From NCBI GenBank assembly GCA_003427395.1, contig BFEA01000680.1, positions 506,939 to 530,685 on the forward strand: 23,747 nt of DNA, read 5' to 3'. Origin of the DNA: Chara braunii. Its lineage: Eukaryota; Streptophyta; Charophyceae; Charales; Characeae. Shown in pieces: positions 7,561-18,032 of this stretch. The position numbers and the translations under genes are program-made. Under the pieces are notes generated by a model. It saw nothing but the letters and a program-made list of their open reading frames with translations, did no database searches and was not told where the DNA came from. Position 1 is the first letter of the stretch. Each line of letters opens with the position of its first letter.

Positions 7561-8574
7561 GAGGAAGATGAGGGTGATGACGAAGAGGACGAGAAGCTCC
7601 GGTAGGAGACGGACCGGAGGGCGAAACAGAGGGCCAAGAAGAGAGGGGCTCCGGGAGGTGCAAAGCCGAGTCTGCATGATGGCGTGCCAAAGAGGAAAAA
7701 GTACGTGGTCCGGCTGGAGGAAGGCTTTGATGTGGAGCGAATGGTGGACAAGCTCCTGGAAGGCCATAACGATTTGATGAATCCAAAGGACATTTTGGCC
7801 TCGGCACCAAGGCTCCATGGTGAGCTGAAAGGGAGGCTTTCGCGAAGATTAGTGCCCAATGTCCACCTGAGCTCAATTCTGCCTAGGGAGATAGAGCGGA
7901 CAGAGACAGGCACCAGGATGGATTGGAAATGTGTGGCGTGTGGGTTGGTGGACTTGAAGGTGAGGGACCAGCCGAGCATCGCAATGGTGGATACGGGCGC
8001 AAAGTTGAACATCATCCGGGAGCGGGACGCGACCATGTTGGGGTTGGAGGTCGACCATTCGGACCATGGAATGTTGCATGGCGCCAACTGTAAGGCCATT
8101 TTCTGCGGCACCACGTCTAATGTGATGGTGGAGATTGGGAGAGTAAGAGCGCGAACATGCTTCTTCGTCATGCCTGATGTCGACCACCCTATCCTTCTGG
8201 GGAGGTCGTTCCTCTGCCGAACGGAGACCTTGGTCTTCAACAGGCATGAGGGGACGATGATCCTGGCTCTATCCGATCCAGCTTGCGGAAACTACAAAAT
8301 CATCAAGTGCCGGAACACGGGGCCCGAAAGTGCGAGGAATAGGCTCAACCTCGGCTCCTTTACCTTCGAGGAGTCTGAGTATGCGCGGCGGAGACTCCGG
8401 GAGGAACAGGAGGGGGAAGGAGCAGGCGAGGTACTGTCCCTAAAGCTTAACGATGTGAATAAGGCAATGGAGGTGGTGGCGGCGCATGACATGGCGGACC
8501 CTGAGACTATAAAGGCGTTGAGGGAGCAGGTCCTGGAAAGCCCTCAGGTAGGAGAGGTGGAGCTGATCTATTAG
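7561..8574 (+). pseudogene. pol: Ty3/gypsy pol: retropepsin (protease) region, broken
   Basis: Aspartic protease that would cut the Gag-Pol polyprotein. The catalytic Asp is in MVDTGAKLNII, with its codon at 7990-7992. The C-terminal strand motif DHPILLGRSFL follows about 60 residues later, the usual retropepsin layout. An acidic, then Lys/Arg-rich linker precedes the domain. The open stretch 7606-8571 is the longest undamaged piece of the element. It is bounded by TAG at 7603 and TAG at 8572, with homology to pol-type sequence continuing in the same frame on both sides. A long - strand open frame at 7494-8240 is the antisense shadow of this region. Confidence 0.88.
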
Positions 8575-9935
8575 CTTCCTGGGAGGAGAGGGGACCCTGC
8601 GATGGCCCAGGCCCGAACAACAAGTTGGCCTTTTTTAAGGGAGGGCTTAAGCAGGGCTCCCAAAGGCGGTACAAGACCATAGACAAGAAGTGTCGCCTTT
8701 TTTAGGGCCGTGCTTGCCACGGAGGATGAGGAAGCCTACTATGAGCGAGAGCGGGGGTTGATAAGGCGTATGCAGGAACGTGAGCAGGCACGGCCGTGTT
8801 GCATCAATAATGAGAATGAGGAAGGGTTGATAATTGGTGAGCCTGGCTTCCTGTCGCCCCAGGAGAGAACCTTGATGGTGGAGACCATGAGAAGGAGGCA
8901 TTGCGCGTATGCGTTTAATGATGACGAGCGTGGGAGGTTGGACGTGGATAAGATCCCGATGATACGAATCCATATCGTCCTACACGAACCGTGAAACCTG
9001 AGTGGCGCGCGGTATCCGAATCCGGATGAGGAGAAGAAGGTGGTGGATTACTTGGATGGGAAGATGAGGACGTATGTGGCGGATTACTCCAGTGGACCGT
9101 ATGCTTCCCCTTGGTTTTGTTTTATCAAGCCCAACGGAATGCTGCGGTGGGTGCAGAATCTGCAATGACTGAATGCAGTGACGGTGCGGGACGAGGGAGG
9201 ATTGCCGAACGCAGGAGCCCTGTCGGAGTCATGTGCAGGGAGGCCTATAATTTCACTTATAGACCTTTATTCTGGGTATGACCAGTTTCCTGTGTACCCA
9301 CTGGATAGGCAGGTGACGGCGATGCACACGCCAAGGGGGCTGATCCACATGAACGTGGCGCCTCAGGGGTGGACTAATGCGATGGCGATGGTGCAAAGGC
9401 ACATGATTAGGGCCATGCAGACGGTTAGTCCACATATTACTCAGCCCTACATTGATGATTTGGCGGTCAAGGGTCCAAAGGAGAAGGAGGAAGACGAAGT
9501 GATGCCAGGCGTAAGGCGGTTCGTCTGAAAGCACGTCCAGGATATCGATCAGGTTCCGGGTCTGCTGGAAGAACACAACCTGACGGTGAGCGGCCCCAAG
9601 TCGAAACATTGTATGAGGGAGGTCACAATTCTGGGCTTTGTCTGCAATGAGAAAGGACGGAGGCCAGATGTGAAGAAAACAGACAAGATCCTAGAGTGGT
9701 CAGTCCCCTTCCAGTTGATAACGGACGTGAGGAACTTCCTTGGGACCTGCGGGTTCTGAAGGAGTTTTGTGAAGGACTTCGCCACCAAGACGGAGCATTT
9801 GAGGAAGCTGGTGCGTCAGGATCAGGAGTGGGTCTGGAGTGAAGATCAGGAAAAGGCTGTGGAAGAGATGAAGAAAGAATTCAAGGAAGGGGGCTTAGTG
9901 TTGGGAGCGCCAAACTACGAGGCTACGGAGGAGAA
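8575..9935 (+). pseudogene. pol: Ty3/gypsy pol: reverse transcriptase region, broken
   Basis: RNA-dependent DNA polymerase of the element. All core motifs can be read in one frame: SSGPYASPWFCFIKPNG (fingers), SLIDLYSGYDQFPV (first catalytic Asp), TPRGLIHMNVAPQGWTNA, and YIDDLAVKG, the YxDD box at 9448-9459. GPKSKHCMREVTILGFVCNEKGRRPD and the thumb motif TDVRNFLGTCGF follow. In-frame stops lie at 8680 (TAG), 8992, 9166, 9526 and 9757 (all TGA). At 8992 and 9757 the neighbouring residues suggest a lost Trp. The frame shifts by one near 9935, at the start of RNase H. The catalytic residues are intact, so the decay is by scattered point changes rather than deletion. Confidence 0.92.
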
Positions 9936-10679
9936 GCCATTCGGGCTGAGACGGACGTCGGGCCAACTGCCTTAGGAGGGGTCCTGATTCAGGCAGATGC
10001 GGATGGGAAGGAGAGGCCGTTAAGGTTTGAAAGTCGCACCCTCAATACGACTGAGAGGAATTACTCCCAGTTTAAGAAGGAGACGTTGGCGGTACTCCAT
10101 TGCCTAACGACCTTTCGTAACTATGTCTTTGGCAGAAGACTCATTTTGAGGGTGGACCCTACTGCGCTTGCGTGTTCCCTAAAAAGTTATACTCCATCTG
10201 ACCCAACCATCGCGGGGTGGTTGACCTATATTTGAATGTTTAACTTTGAATTGAAGAGGATTCCTGGGGACAAGAACATGGCAGATGGGCTGAGCCGTAT
10301 TAACTGGGATGGGGCGGGCAAAGAGTCAATTGAAGATACCCCACCAGTCGATGGGTTCTTGGACCAGGAGGAGGACGTCCGCCTCCACATAAATGAATGG
10401 TCGCTGAAGGTGCCTAGCTGTGTCACGCATCCTATATGGCTAGCACCAAAGGGGTACGAGCAGAAGGAGGAGTTGGTCCTCAAGCCCTTCCAGGAAGAAG
10501 ATCCGTGGGGGAGTAGGGATGTTGGCTGGATGATGAGGTTGGCATTGACAGGGACGCATAGTCTAGCGGAGGAGGTAAGGACGATAGAAGAAGGCCCAAC
10601 CCAGGTAGAGGAGCATGAACAACTAATGGGAGGAATGTACTTGCTCACCAACATGCTCCTGCAGGGGAACTTTGACTAG
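9936..10679 (+). pseudogene. pol: Ty3/gypsy pol: RNase H and tether, broken
   Basis: RNase H would remove the RNA strand during reverse transcription. The acidic residues are visible in order: Asp in ETDVGPTALGGVLIQ (9954-9956), Glu in QFKKETLAVLH (10080-10082), Asp in LRVDPTAL (10155-10157) and Asp in KNMADGLSR (10284-10286). The last motif is typical of the Ty3/gypsy RNase H C-terminus. A TGA at 10233 interrupts between the third and fourth catalytic residues, probably a former Trp. The tether toward integrase is rich in Glu, and TAG at 10677 ends the open stretch. The frame differs by one from reverse transcriptase. Confidence 0.87.
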
Positions 10680-12037
10680 AGGAGCGCAGCCAGCTCCGAA
10701 GAGGGTGAACTTCTCATTCCTGAGAGCCAGGACGACGAGTTCGAAGAGGGAGAGATTAGGGAGGCCTTCCGTGCTGAGGAGTATGACGAAATTTATCGGG
10801 AGTTGGGGTTACTCCTGTCGTGCGAAATGAGGGATAGGGACGCAAGTGCTAAGGCCCTGAAGATGAGGCATCTCTACGTAGTGAGAGATGGCCATTTGTT
10901 TATAAAGCGACAGGTTGGGAACCCCAAGAGGATCGTATGTGAGAGGAATTGACAGATCGATGTCATAGCAGCCTTACACGATGGTATAGAAGGAGGGCAC
11001 AGAGGGGTTAGTGCCACGTGTGCAAAGATAAGTGAGCTATACCATTGGGATGGAATGCTGACTATGGTCATCAAATACTCCTAGTCCTGTGTACCCTGCC
11101 GACAAAGGTCAACGCAAAGACCGGGGGAGCCCCTGCACCCCAGACTGGAAAGGGAAGTGGGTGCAGTCATACGTCTGGACCTATTGTTCATGCCACTTGG
11201 GGAGGACGGAAGTAACTATATCTTCAACGCACGGGACCACGGGACAACCTTACCGGGTCCGTGGACGGTCGGGCTATTCGTACGAAAACTGGCCCAGTTT
11301 TAGCAAGGTGCATCGAAGAGTACTAGTTGCGCTATCCATTTGTCGGAGAGTTTGTGATGGACCGGGGGTCGGAGTTTACTTGTAACGAGGTGCAGACCTT
11401 GCTTGCGGGATATGGCGTGGTAGCAAATTACACTACTGCCGCGCACCCCCAGGCAAACGCACCTGTGGAGTGGGGGCATAGTACCATCACGAATCTCCTA
11501 GCCAAATGGACTGAGGGAAAGCCTAACCAGTGACCGAAATTCCTAAGAGCAGCATTCTTCGCGGAAAATGTTACAGTGAAAAGGACTACCAAGTATGCGC
11601 CAGCTACACTATGGTACGGAAGGCATGCCACCTTTCCCATAGAAAGCTTTATGAAAACGTGGAGGCACCAGGACCTGGAAGTGAACCTGTCCTTTGAAGA
11701 ACTGCTCGATATACGGGCGCGGTAGGTGGGAGCCGCTGAGGAAAGGTTAAGGGAGGCCGCTGGTCAGGTAGAGAGAAGTCGTATGGAAGACAAGATGAGG
11801 TGGGACCAGATGACCCGAATAAGGAAGGACCCCCTGAAGGTTGGAGATGTGGTGCTGCTGTATGACTCCTCGGTGGAGAAGCAATGGTCTAGGAAACTCG
11901 ATTAACGGTGGCTGGGACCCTATAGGATTGTGCGATGTGGCGAATTTGGGACCTACCAAATCGAAGAGTTGGATGGTGCAGGGTGGCAAGACTGGGTATC
12001 AGGGACAAGGCCGAAGAAGTTCGTGGTCAGGGAATAG
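10680..12037 (+). pseudogene. pol: Ty3/gypsy pol: integrase, broken
   Basis: Integrase inserts the DNA copy into the genome. The N-terminal zinc site is HX6HX29CX2C (His at 10977 and 10998, Cys at 11088 and 11097). The core shows Asp in IRLDLLF (11178), Asp in VMDRGSEF (11360) and Glu in APVEWGHS (11468), with exactly 35 residues between the last two, the D,D35E signature. The C-terminus carries RWLGPYRIV, a GPY/F module, but no chromodomain follows before the natural-looking stop at 12035. Stops lie at 10950, 11082, 11301, 11324, 11531, 11723 and 11903, and the frame shifts near 11300. The stops at 11324 and 11531 sit where related integrases have Trp. Confidence 0.9.
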
Positions 12038-12241
12038 GTAAGGGGCCATGAGACCTCATTGGTAATAGAGTCTTGCCTAAGTATTACCCAGGTCAGGTGA
12101 TTAGATAGGTGGATGATTGGGGTGGATAGGTGTAGAAGGTATGTGGGATTCCCATAGGGCGATGGCCGAATAGCTGACCCTGCTGTGTGCTTGTTTGTTG
12201 TCTCTCGCCTGTTGTGCAGGTCTGACTTTTCGAAGGGAGTC
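12038..12241 (+). other. Spacer between integrase and the downstream ORF
   Basis: About 200 nt with no recognised domain. No LTR end, primer-binding site or polypurine tract is evident here. This favours the downstream reading frame being part of the same element rather than the start of a second complete element. Confidence 0.45.
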
Positions 12242-14931
12242 ATGCAGAGGGGCGGGAGGGACACACGGCCACGCCAGGGGCTCCAGAGAATGGCGGGAGG
12301 GGGCGAGCAGCATGGGCCGCCTAGGAGGGAGCCTACACCTAAGTTTGATGATGACAATATTGAGCTCTTCTTGGACGTATATCGGGACCATGCGGCACAG
12401 AGAGGGTGGTCAGTGGCACAGAGGATTCACCACTTGAGGGGTATAGGGCGGTTCGAGGAGCCTGTCGCTCAGATATGTGAGGAGGCCCTGACTTGGCCAG
12501 ATGTGGAGGCCGGGATGCAGAGGTTGAGAGCTTCCCCTAGGGGGCGTGATGGCATGCCCATTCGATTGGAGGAAGGGAACGCAGATGAGTTCATCCCCGC
12601 GTATGAGCACTACATGTTGAGTCTGGGGGTTGTGCGGGAGGAATGGGTACAGGCCCTACTTATCTGGACAAGGCAGGCAGAGAGGCAGGTGGCCAAACAG
12701 ATTCGGGAGAGGACTCGAGACTGGGAGGACTGTTAGGCCCAACTCAGGAGGGCGTTCGAACGGCCACAGCACGAGAGGCACGAGCCCTGAGTTGAGAGGA
12801 GGCGGTGAAGCAAGAGGCCAAGGGAACTGGCACCAAGAGAGGCGAGTTGGCCAGAGAGAGGAGGGGAGCCCCAGCCCAGCGAGAGGATGAGCCCACAAAG
12901 CCCGCATTGGCAGGGGAGTCGTTCCCTGCTTGTGGCCTCCGGGGGGTTGAGTTTCGGCGGATTACGAGCGAGGAGTTGAGGGCGCCCTCGCCACTGCCAT
13001 CAACGCAGGAGCTGGACACACCAAGAGAGACGTCATTCCGAAGCTTAGCGACTCATCTCGATGTATCCCAATGGGAGGCCTCACGGCTAGGAGAGGGCTC
13101 AGTTGAGCCGGCGTGCTACGTGCCATTGGAGGAGCCCCTCGACCCCGAGATGGAGACAGACATGCGAGACCGAGAGGAGCCGCAGGATCCTGAGATGGCA
13201 GCCGAGCGGCCGGATCCGGTACGACCTCAGGGTAGAGAGGTGATCACGGTTGGGGGCGATACCCCTCCATGCTCCCCAACTCCAGAGCCAGCACAGCGTT
13301 CATGGCCAGAGGGGATTCTTGAGCCAGGCAGTGAGGAGATTCCGGAGCTTCCCCCTAAGGCCACCATTGTGCCTAAGTAGGAGGCAGAGGCAGAGGACCA
13401 GGGAGTGTGTGAGAGAGCGAGGATGGAGGCGCCCCTTGGCTTGCCCTCGGCCACGCAGGTGACCAAGAGCCCGGATATCGAGGAGCCCATTTCAGCAGAG
13501 TTACCGCCAGTAGTATCGTGCGCGAGCGGAGGGATGGAGGCGGAGGCATTGACTCCAGGAGGCCAGGGGCCGCGAGTGGGAGGAACCCCAAGAGAGACCC
13601 GCGAAGAGAAGTCCGCCCGAGTGCGGGTCCGTCTGGACGAGATACACCCAAGACAGGCTGAGATGGAGGCGGCGGGGATAGAGCCGGCACCGCCAATCGA
13701 GCCCAAGACGAGTGAGCAGAGGATCGACGAGTTGTGGGCTAGGTATGAGAGCCAGAGGGATGCAGCCCGCCAGAGGTCACGAGAGGCAGGACGGGCGGAC
13801 GAGGAGACGAGTGAGTTGAGAGAGATGGGGGACTTGGGGTTCTCCGCGACCAGGCAGGCGATTGAGCGCATGGATCGAAGGGTATGAGAGACGGCAGTCA
13901 CATCTTTCCAGTGGTATAATCTACTTAGCAATGAGCTCAGGGTTAAGGAGTGAGAGGTAGAGCACCTGACTACCCAACTTGCCGAGGAGAGGGCGAGGAG
14001 CCAAGCTAGAGAGGTTGCGTGGGAGAGGGGATTTGGGGAGATGGCGGCCACGGTGGATAGGCTCTCGGCAGCCTGGGAGGCTAGCCAGGTGGGGCGAGCC
14101 GGTGCCGATGGCCAGGGCCGGGGGATGCGCGCCTCGCCGAGCCAGGGAGCAGCAGTGGAGGTCCCTCGACAGAATGAGCCCGTGGAGGGGGTGCCCTTGG
14201 ACACGGCAGGAGAGGAGGGGGGAGCACAGGAGTCGCTTATGGTCATGTCCACGGAGAGGAGAGTTTCGCGTTTGCATGAGCTGGCGGCAGCCATGGGGAT
14301 AGGCACTCCACAGGAGAGGCCTAAGAGACTCGACGCTCCAGAGCAGGCCCCGAGGTTGGGAGAGTTGAGGGCGGAGCTGGGCTCCTGGGTCACGGAGACG
14401 GACTCAGGAGGGCCCGACTTGCGACAACAGTAGCAGGAGGAGGTCATGAGTGAGCCCACCACCATGGTGAGCTCTCAGCCGTTTGGATTATGTGGGGATG
14501 AGATGGTGGGTGTGACACAGAGGGCTCATGAGGAGGGACCCCGAGCGCTGGATATGCCAGACTGCAGGCCAGTGAGCACGGCCGCACGAGGGGGCGAGGG
14601 TGCTGAGGCTAGGGAGCCTAGACCTCAGGGCCATAGGGGATTGCCCTCGTGTCATGAGGTAACTACTGAGACCATGAGGACCCCTTCGGCATCGAGTTCG
14701 CATGAGAGAAAGAAGAAGACTGCCAGGTGGCACGATACCTCCTGTTTTTTGTGCAAGGAGGAAGGGAATAGAGCCGTAGTCTGCCCAGTACTCCTCGAGG
14801 ATAAGGCCGAGGGGCGCGTTGCGGAGTTCAATGACAAGTTCTACGATAGGCAGGGCAGGATAGTGGAGCTAGCTCTAGATGGGGGCAGGGCTCAGTTATT
14901 TAGGCAGAACCATAACGAATTATGTAAGTAA
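12242..14931 (+). pseudogene. Second gag-like ORF downstream of integrase, broken
   Basis: A sense-strand additional ORF of about 890 codons. The start is taken at ATG 12242; ATG 12291 is an alternative. The N-terminal 150 residues (KFDDDNIELFLDVYRDHAAQRGW onward, to RTRDWEDC) have the build of a Ty3-type Gag helical domain. The middle is Pro/Glu/Arg-rich and low complexity. A coiled-coil-like stretch (LSNELRVKE, EVEHLTTQLAEERARSQ) lies near 13920-14000. The C-terminus has CFLCKEEGNRAVVC, a CX2CX4NX4C pattern with Asn in the knuckle His position, followed by EDKAEGRVAEFNDKFYDRQGRIVELA. Stops lie at 12734, 12793, 13378, 13885, 13951 and 14431; the frame shifts once near 12780, and all later pieces share one frame up to TAA at 14929. 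It could be a second Gag, an RNA-binding accessory protein, or a captured gag from another family. Confidence 0.72.
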
Positions 14932-15650
14932 TGATCGGTCTATCTATATATTGATAGGACTAGAGATCCTTGACACACACAGGGCGGGGTTAGGAGTGTA
15001 CATATCTTGAGTAAGTCGAGCGGGCCCTAGATGTGTGCGTACGTAGGAGTGGTGGGATGAGTTTCTATCCGATTGTACATATGCGTTTGACTTTTGTTCG
15101 CTTGTTTCCTCTTGAGTTTCTTCGTGGGCTACGGCCCAGGCGTAGGACTCAGCTGTGTGATATATGAGACTATTTAGTTACATTTGGTTTTGTGATTTAG
15201 AAGCTATTGCTGCTCTGAATGAGATTTGGGAGTTTATAGCACTCGGGATGTGAGTTCTCCCAGCAGGGGAGGGAAGGGGCTGGCCATTCTGTGGATGTTA
15301 GGTGGATGCTATGTCCCCGAGTGTACCTGATGAGTGTACAGTGGGGTTATGAGTCCTACTCAGATAGGCGAGGCATTGAGTTGAGTGTTTGTATTCGATT
15401 GTTGAGGGAGGCATTCTACTCCCTGAGTGTATTATGAGTTGAGATCCTATGGGACTTGTCTTGTGATGATCACTATCACTCTCACATGTATGGATTTATC
15501 TCGATGAATGTTTGGCTTTGTATGAGGGATGTACAGGGTACATCTCATGGGCATGATTGTATAAATCGTGGAGCTGCCTACCCTCCGGTATACTCGTGCG
15601 ATATGCCGCGAGCAGACGAGAGGGCAGAGTATAAGGAGGGGGAGTGCAGC
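14932..15650. other. Non-coding stretch after the second gag-like ORF
   Basis: No gene is seen. CACTCGGG (15240-15247) pairs perfectly with CCCGAGTG (15316-15323), enclosing a small CTCCC/GGGAG hairpin at 15257-15271. Two purine runs could be polypurine tracts: 15265-15279, followed by CTGG, and 15633-15644, followed by TG at 15645. Either could mark the start of a 3' LTR. Confidence 0.4.
15633..15644 (+). other. Candidate polypurine tract
   Basis: A 12-nt purine run AAGGAGGGGGAG is followed directly by TG, the usual first bases of an LTR. It lies 0.7 kb after the last reading frame. No matching LTR start was found on the 5' side, so this remains a candidate only. Confidence 0.3.
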
Positions 15651-16960
15651 CTGTTTGTGAAAAACTGTGAGAATCCTACGGGATTGATGGATTCAGGAAT
15701 TTGCATGCTTGGTCGTACTAAACACCGTTGCCTAGGTTGTACAGGGACCCAGACGGTGGTCCCTCAATTTGAGCTGTTTGATGATTAAGACCCCCTTCAT
15801 GGTTCTGAAAGGTGGGAATTATATTGTGTGGAGACCCCCTCATGGTTTTGGAAGAGGTCGTGTGAGGAGTCATCCCATACAAAAAGGGGATGGCCAGGAA
15901 ATCGTTTGTGAAAGGCACCCTTCATCGAGTAAGGGTGGGTAAAATTTGAATGGTTTGGAAAGCATTGTCTGTGTTGATAAAGTCTGACGAGAGGGAACCA
16001 GGTTTGCTTGAAATGTTTAAAAAGGGCGAGAGATGCCTCAGGGTGGGCGACTGCTGGCTCTGATCAAGTCAGGGGCCGCGGCCTTGTGGATCCGACGGGG
16101 AGACTGTTTGTGATAGAGCAAAGGATGCCGTGCCTATTATAGGAGGGCCGGTAAATGCCTTCAGACCCCTGCGTAGTCCCGCAGCGACCGTGAATTGTTT
16201 GTGATGCCCCGTCGGACCACCTTTGCTAATTTTGAGACATATTTGAGGGAATACCAAGCTAACGGTAAAGTTTAGTGCCACCTGGGCACAACCCCGAGTG
16301 GATGGCTGCTAGCCGACACAACCTGGTTGCGGGCCCGCGAAGTAAGAGTTTAAGGGGAGTTGCCCGCCCCAGGGAAATTACTCCACGGGATAAGAGTCGA
16401 GTCTTTTGGAAGCCCTGATTGATTGATTATCAGGGACATACCTGCCATTGTATAACCAATGGGAGGATACTGCCGCTAAGGTAACAACGCGGTGGGCCGT
16501 AGACCTGGCCTGATCAGCCCGGCTACGGTGGGCCCAGATGGGGACCTGACATTTCTGTACTAGACTGCAGGAAAGCCTGAGAGAGGCTACAAACTTATAC
16601 ATGTGTATTTTGGTTGACTGTGAGGAATTTGTTGAAAAAGGCAAAGAATGCCTTCATCGGTCCCATTCGAAACCCGCGTCCCTAGTTATGGCTCTGTTTA
16701 TGAGAAAGAGGCTAACTGGGACACCCAACGAGAGGTCGGCGGTTGTCTAGGACGGAGGGGAAGAGGATGGTTTGGGGGCCTTTGGAACTTATGCTGTAGT
16801 ATTGATGCGGAATACGCCGACGTCCTGGTGTTGGGGCCATGGAAACCCAGGTTGAAACTCTGGCAGCATATAGTTGTGTTGGCACGGTTTGATGGAGGCC
16901 TCAACCCTGAAGTCTGTCGGCTAATCGGATTGGTTCTAATCTCGTCAGCATTTGGAATGT
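15651..16960 (+). repeat. Hairpin-rich 3' region with recurring GTTTGTGA
   Basis: GTTTGTGA occurs near 15653, 15905, 16107 and 16197. Near-by hairpins include GAATCC/GGATTC shortly after the first, CACCCTT/AAGGGTG (15916-15922/15931-15937), CCCTGAT/ATCAGGG (16413-16419/16429-16435), CCATTG/CAATGG (16445-16450/16457-16462), CCGTAG/CTACGG (16497-16502/16523-16528) and AAGGC/GCCTT near 16640. A 25-nt direct repeat beginning AGACCCCC lies near 15789 and 15832. No protein-coding gene is supported. Confidence 0.5.
16086..16220 (+). repeat. 14-bp inverted repeat enclosing 106 nt
   Basis: GTGG plus TCCGACGGGG (16086-16089, 16091-16100) pairs with CCCCGTCGGA plus CCAC (16207-16216, 16217-16220); only A16090 is unpaired. 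The enclosed stretch carries two GTTTGTGAT copies, one after the left arm and one before the right arm, and a CTGCG/CGCAG hairpin. Confidence 0.75.
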
Positions 16961-17957
16961 GAAGAAATCTATAGCCTTTTGATTTGGCGACGCGACGGGG
17001 ACGTCGCTTAATATGGTCCGGTAAGTTGTCGGCGCGAATACCCTTACAAGAGTATTCGCCCTGGTTTTGGCAAGTGACAGGAAGGCTTGGTTAACCTGGA
17101 TTTAAAGTGCCCGTACGGGAAAATGTGAGGGTCGTCCGCGCGCAGGCCAAGGTCTGCCTTGTCCCGGTAGGGAGTAGGTGGGCATGCAATATTTAAGGCG
17201 CGCGTGTGATTTTTCTAATTGAATGGGCGGTCGGGGCAGCCGACCGACCTGGACCGTGTTACGGCCTTGGTTAGGGAATGAAAGTTTGTTTTTAATAGGT
17301 GCGCGTGACCGAGGGTAGGGATGGTGCGCCGGTAGGCGCATGGGACGGCCACGGCGCGGGGTGGTAGACCGACGCAGACACTTAGGGGTCGTGGGCACAG
17401 ATGTGGGTAGAAAGGGTGACCGGGCGGTATCCTGGCTGGAACGCCGCGCGGCATTGCCTTATATGGGAAGCCGCGCCTGCTGGTCACAGGCTTGGGCTTA
17501 GTCCTATCGGTTACGGTTATGGATTCGTGCGACGGGGTTCAAGGTTCGAGGCCAACGGATGACGACGCGGACGGCGGCGCGAAGGCGACGGAGCAGCGAG
17601 GAGCAAAGGGGGTGAGGGTCTCGTAGGACTATCGCCCCTTTTTGTTTTGTCGGGGGAGCCCGATTACGGGCCCGCGCTGTAGGGCCGAAGGGGGCGTCAG
17701 CGGGGTTTTGCGCGCGGCCCAATAAATGGGTGGTATTCCCTTCGTTGTTGGGATTTCTGTCTCAACATACATTGCCGTTTGGACCCCCGCGCAAAGTGGG
17801 TGGTAACTATGGGCAGCCCTTTGGGAACGACCGAATTGGCAGGAGAGTCCGATCGTGGGCCGGTTCCGCAGGACCAAGGAAGCGATGATAAGGCTCCCTG
17901 ACCTATGCTCCAGCGGTCGCCCCTTTTATTCCTTTAAGGGCCTGATTTAAGTTCTAT
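16961..17957. other. Non-coding, GC-rich stretch with small hairpins
   Basis: No gene is supported. Perfect short hairpins include GCGAATAC/GTATTCGC (17034-17041/17052-17059), GGTCGG/CCGACC (17229-17234/17240-17245) and TGCGCC/GGCGCA (17325-17330/17335-17340). An AATAAA string lies at about 17721. Diverged repeats of GTGGTA-type and CCGAT-type strings recur between about 17650 and 17850. Confidence 0.4.
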
Positions 17958-18032
17958 CGCTATGCTGCTTCCTTCTTAAGGCCGGTGTTGGGGCCTAAGG
18001 CTGGCCGCGAGTCTGAGGGGCCTAGCATAGCG
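17958..18032 (+). repeat. Nested hairpin, 75 nt
   Basis: CGCTATGCT (17958-17966) and AGCATAGCG (18024-18032) are a perfect 9-bp outer stem. Inside, CTT plus AGGCC (17975-17977, 17979-17983) pairs with GGCCT plus AAG (17992-17999) with one bulged A. The perfect palindrome GGGTATACCC follows directly after the outer stem. Confidence 0.7.

Noticed and set aside
7494-8240. 248-codon open frame on the - strand
   Set aside because: Antisense shadow of the protease region, whose + strand frame carries the DTGA and ILLGRSFL motifs.
11906-12037. Chromodomain at the integrase C-terminus
   Set aside because: After the GPY/F motif the frame ends within about 40 residues and shows no chromodomain-type aromatic pattern.
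12038-12241. Junction of two separate LTR elements between integrase and the second gag-like ORF
   Set aside because: No TG...CA boundary, primer-binding site or purine tract is visible in the 200 nt, so a single element is the simpler reading, though not proven.
16580-16605. TATAAGTTTGTAGCCT on the - strand as a stray array unit
   Set aside because: It resembles the loop core, but the flanks are not complementary and the GG of the core is missing; probably chance.
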